A stretch of DNA of 64,000 bases from Agrocybe praecox (taxonomy: Eukaryota > Basidiomycota > Agaricomycetes > Agaricales > Agrocybaceae), in NCBI GenBank assembly GCA_964017145.1, contig OZ024844.1, positions 1,860,001 through 1,924,000 of the forward strand, written 5' to 3'. Position 1 is the stretch's first letter. Each line of letters starts with the position of its first letter. The notes beneath the pieces were generated by a model. That model ran no database searches and had not been told where the DNA came from. It saw only the letters and a list, made by a program, of their open reading frames with translations. Shown here piece by piece: positions 63,684 to 64,000 of the stretch. The position numbers and the translations under genes are program-made.

Positions 63684-64000
63684 ATGTCAAACCCAAACCT
63701 TACCATTCTGCGTACCTACGCGAAGACGGCGCCCGAATCTCTCCCTGCTTCAGTGTTGTTCAAACATTCACCCAAAACAATCACCATCTTCGATGGGTAC
63801 CCCAAATCTATATTTCATTTCCTCGTTCTTCCTCGCGTAGACGGTCACGACGGTGACAGCGCCGCCCAGCAGTGGCCTAAACTGAATGTTCATAAGCTTA
63901 GTAGTCTCCGTGCACTTTTGAATGGGGCAGATAGAGACCAGGCTAAAGAGGTCGTATCTGCCCTGGCGGAAGACGCGAAAGCCGTGAAGAAAGAAATTGA
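63684..64000 (+). CDS. Aprataxin-like HIT-domain DNA end-repair protein, cut by right edge
   Basis: 5'-adenylate hydrolase family that repairs abortive ligation ends. From the ATG at 63684 the frame is open to the edge (105 codons): MSNPNLTILRTYAKTAPESL, then HSPKTITIFDGYPKSIFHFL followed by VLPRVDG, and LSSLRALLNGADRDQAKEVV and ALAEDAKAVKKEI. The FDxYPKxxFHFLVLPR block is typical of aprataxin/Hnt3. The catalytic HxHxH loop and zinc finger would lie beyond the window, so the enzyme call rests on the first half only. No FHA domain precedes it, as in fungal Hnt3. Confidence 0.8.
   Translation, partial: MSNPNLTILRTYAKTAPESLPASVLFKHSPKTITIFDGYPKSIFHFLVLPRVDGHDGDSAAQQWPKLNVHKLSSLRALLNGADRDQAKEVVSALAEDAKAVKKEI

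Overview
The window is gene-dense nuclear DNA of a filamentous basidiomycete, most likely an agaricomycete (mushroom-type) fungus. Evidence: almost every gene is split by many short introns (about 45-70 nt, GT...AG), intergenic spaces are mostly 100-700 bp, genes alternate between strands, and the protein set is typically fungal (SHR3, GID2/RMD5, NSA1, a TEA-domain regulator, a LEM/HeH-Src1 protein, a Ser-rich GPI cupredoxin). I saw no intact transposon, CRISPR array, tRNA or rRNA gene. Exon boundaries were inferred by eye from splice sites and conserved protein blocks, so outer coordinates are firmer than internal ones.

Layout. 1-6472 (-): XMAP215/Stu2 microtubule polymerase with an extended TOG array, cut by the left edge. 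6832-9715 (-): APC5. 10004-12838 (+): NOC3. 13384-14995 (-): TEA/ATTS transcription factor. 15286-16827 (+): ESCRT-I Vps23/TSG101. About 1.2 kb without a gene follows. 17999-20776 (-): inner nuclear membrane Src1/Heh. 21168-23001 (-): sulfide:quinone oxidoreductase. 23371-24418 (+): Mso1-like protein. 25157-26662 (+): secreted cupredoxin with a Ser-Tyr-Gly repeat. 26931-28096 (-): Nepro/RMP1-type protein. 28329-30991 (+): clathrin adaptor beta chain. 31090-32120 (-): OTUD6-type deubiquitinase. 32375-35103 (+): SmgGDS-like armadillo protein. 35829-38204 (+): amino acid permease. 38627-40160 (+): pirin. 40232-41716 (-): NSA1/WDR74. 41930-43360 (+): GID2/RMD5. 43889-46603 (+): TBC1D5-like Rab-GAP. 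46798-49297 (+): SDH1. 49547-51766 (-): splicing factor SPF45. 51850-53190 (-): two small paralogous genes of unknown function. 53278-54038 (-): RsfS/Atp25-like. 54167-54987 (+): SHR3. 55339-57555 (-): LETM1. 57571-59131 (+): ALKBH1-like. 59319-59761 (+): ribosomal protein eS21. 60095-63310 (+): GYP7. 63684-right edge (+): aprataxin-like HIT protein.

The genes are mostly unrelated housekeeping functions, not a biosynthetic or defence cluster. Loose themes: membrane traffic (Vps23, beta-adaptin, two Rab-GAPs, Mso1-like), ribosome and RNA biogenesis (NOC3, NSA1, Nepro/RMP1-like, eS21, SPF45), mitochondria (SQR, SDH1, LETM1, RsfS-like, possibly ALKBH1), ubiquitin (APC5, GID2, OTUD6), and amino acid uptake (permease plus its probable ER chaperone SHR3, 16 kb apart). 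I found no clear undescribed multi-gene system. The most unusual items are the tandem pair of small genes around 52 kb, the Ser-Tyr-Gly cupredoxin, the multi-TOG protein, and gene-structure details such as an OTU catalytic histidine on a tiny last exon and a stop-free 66-nt intron at the SQR active-site cysteine.
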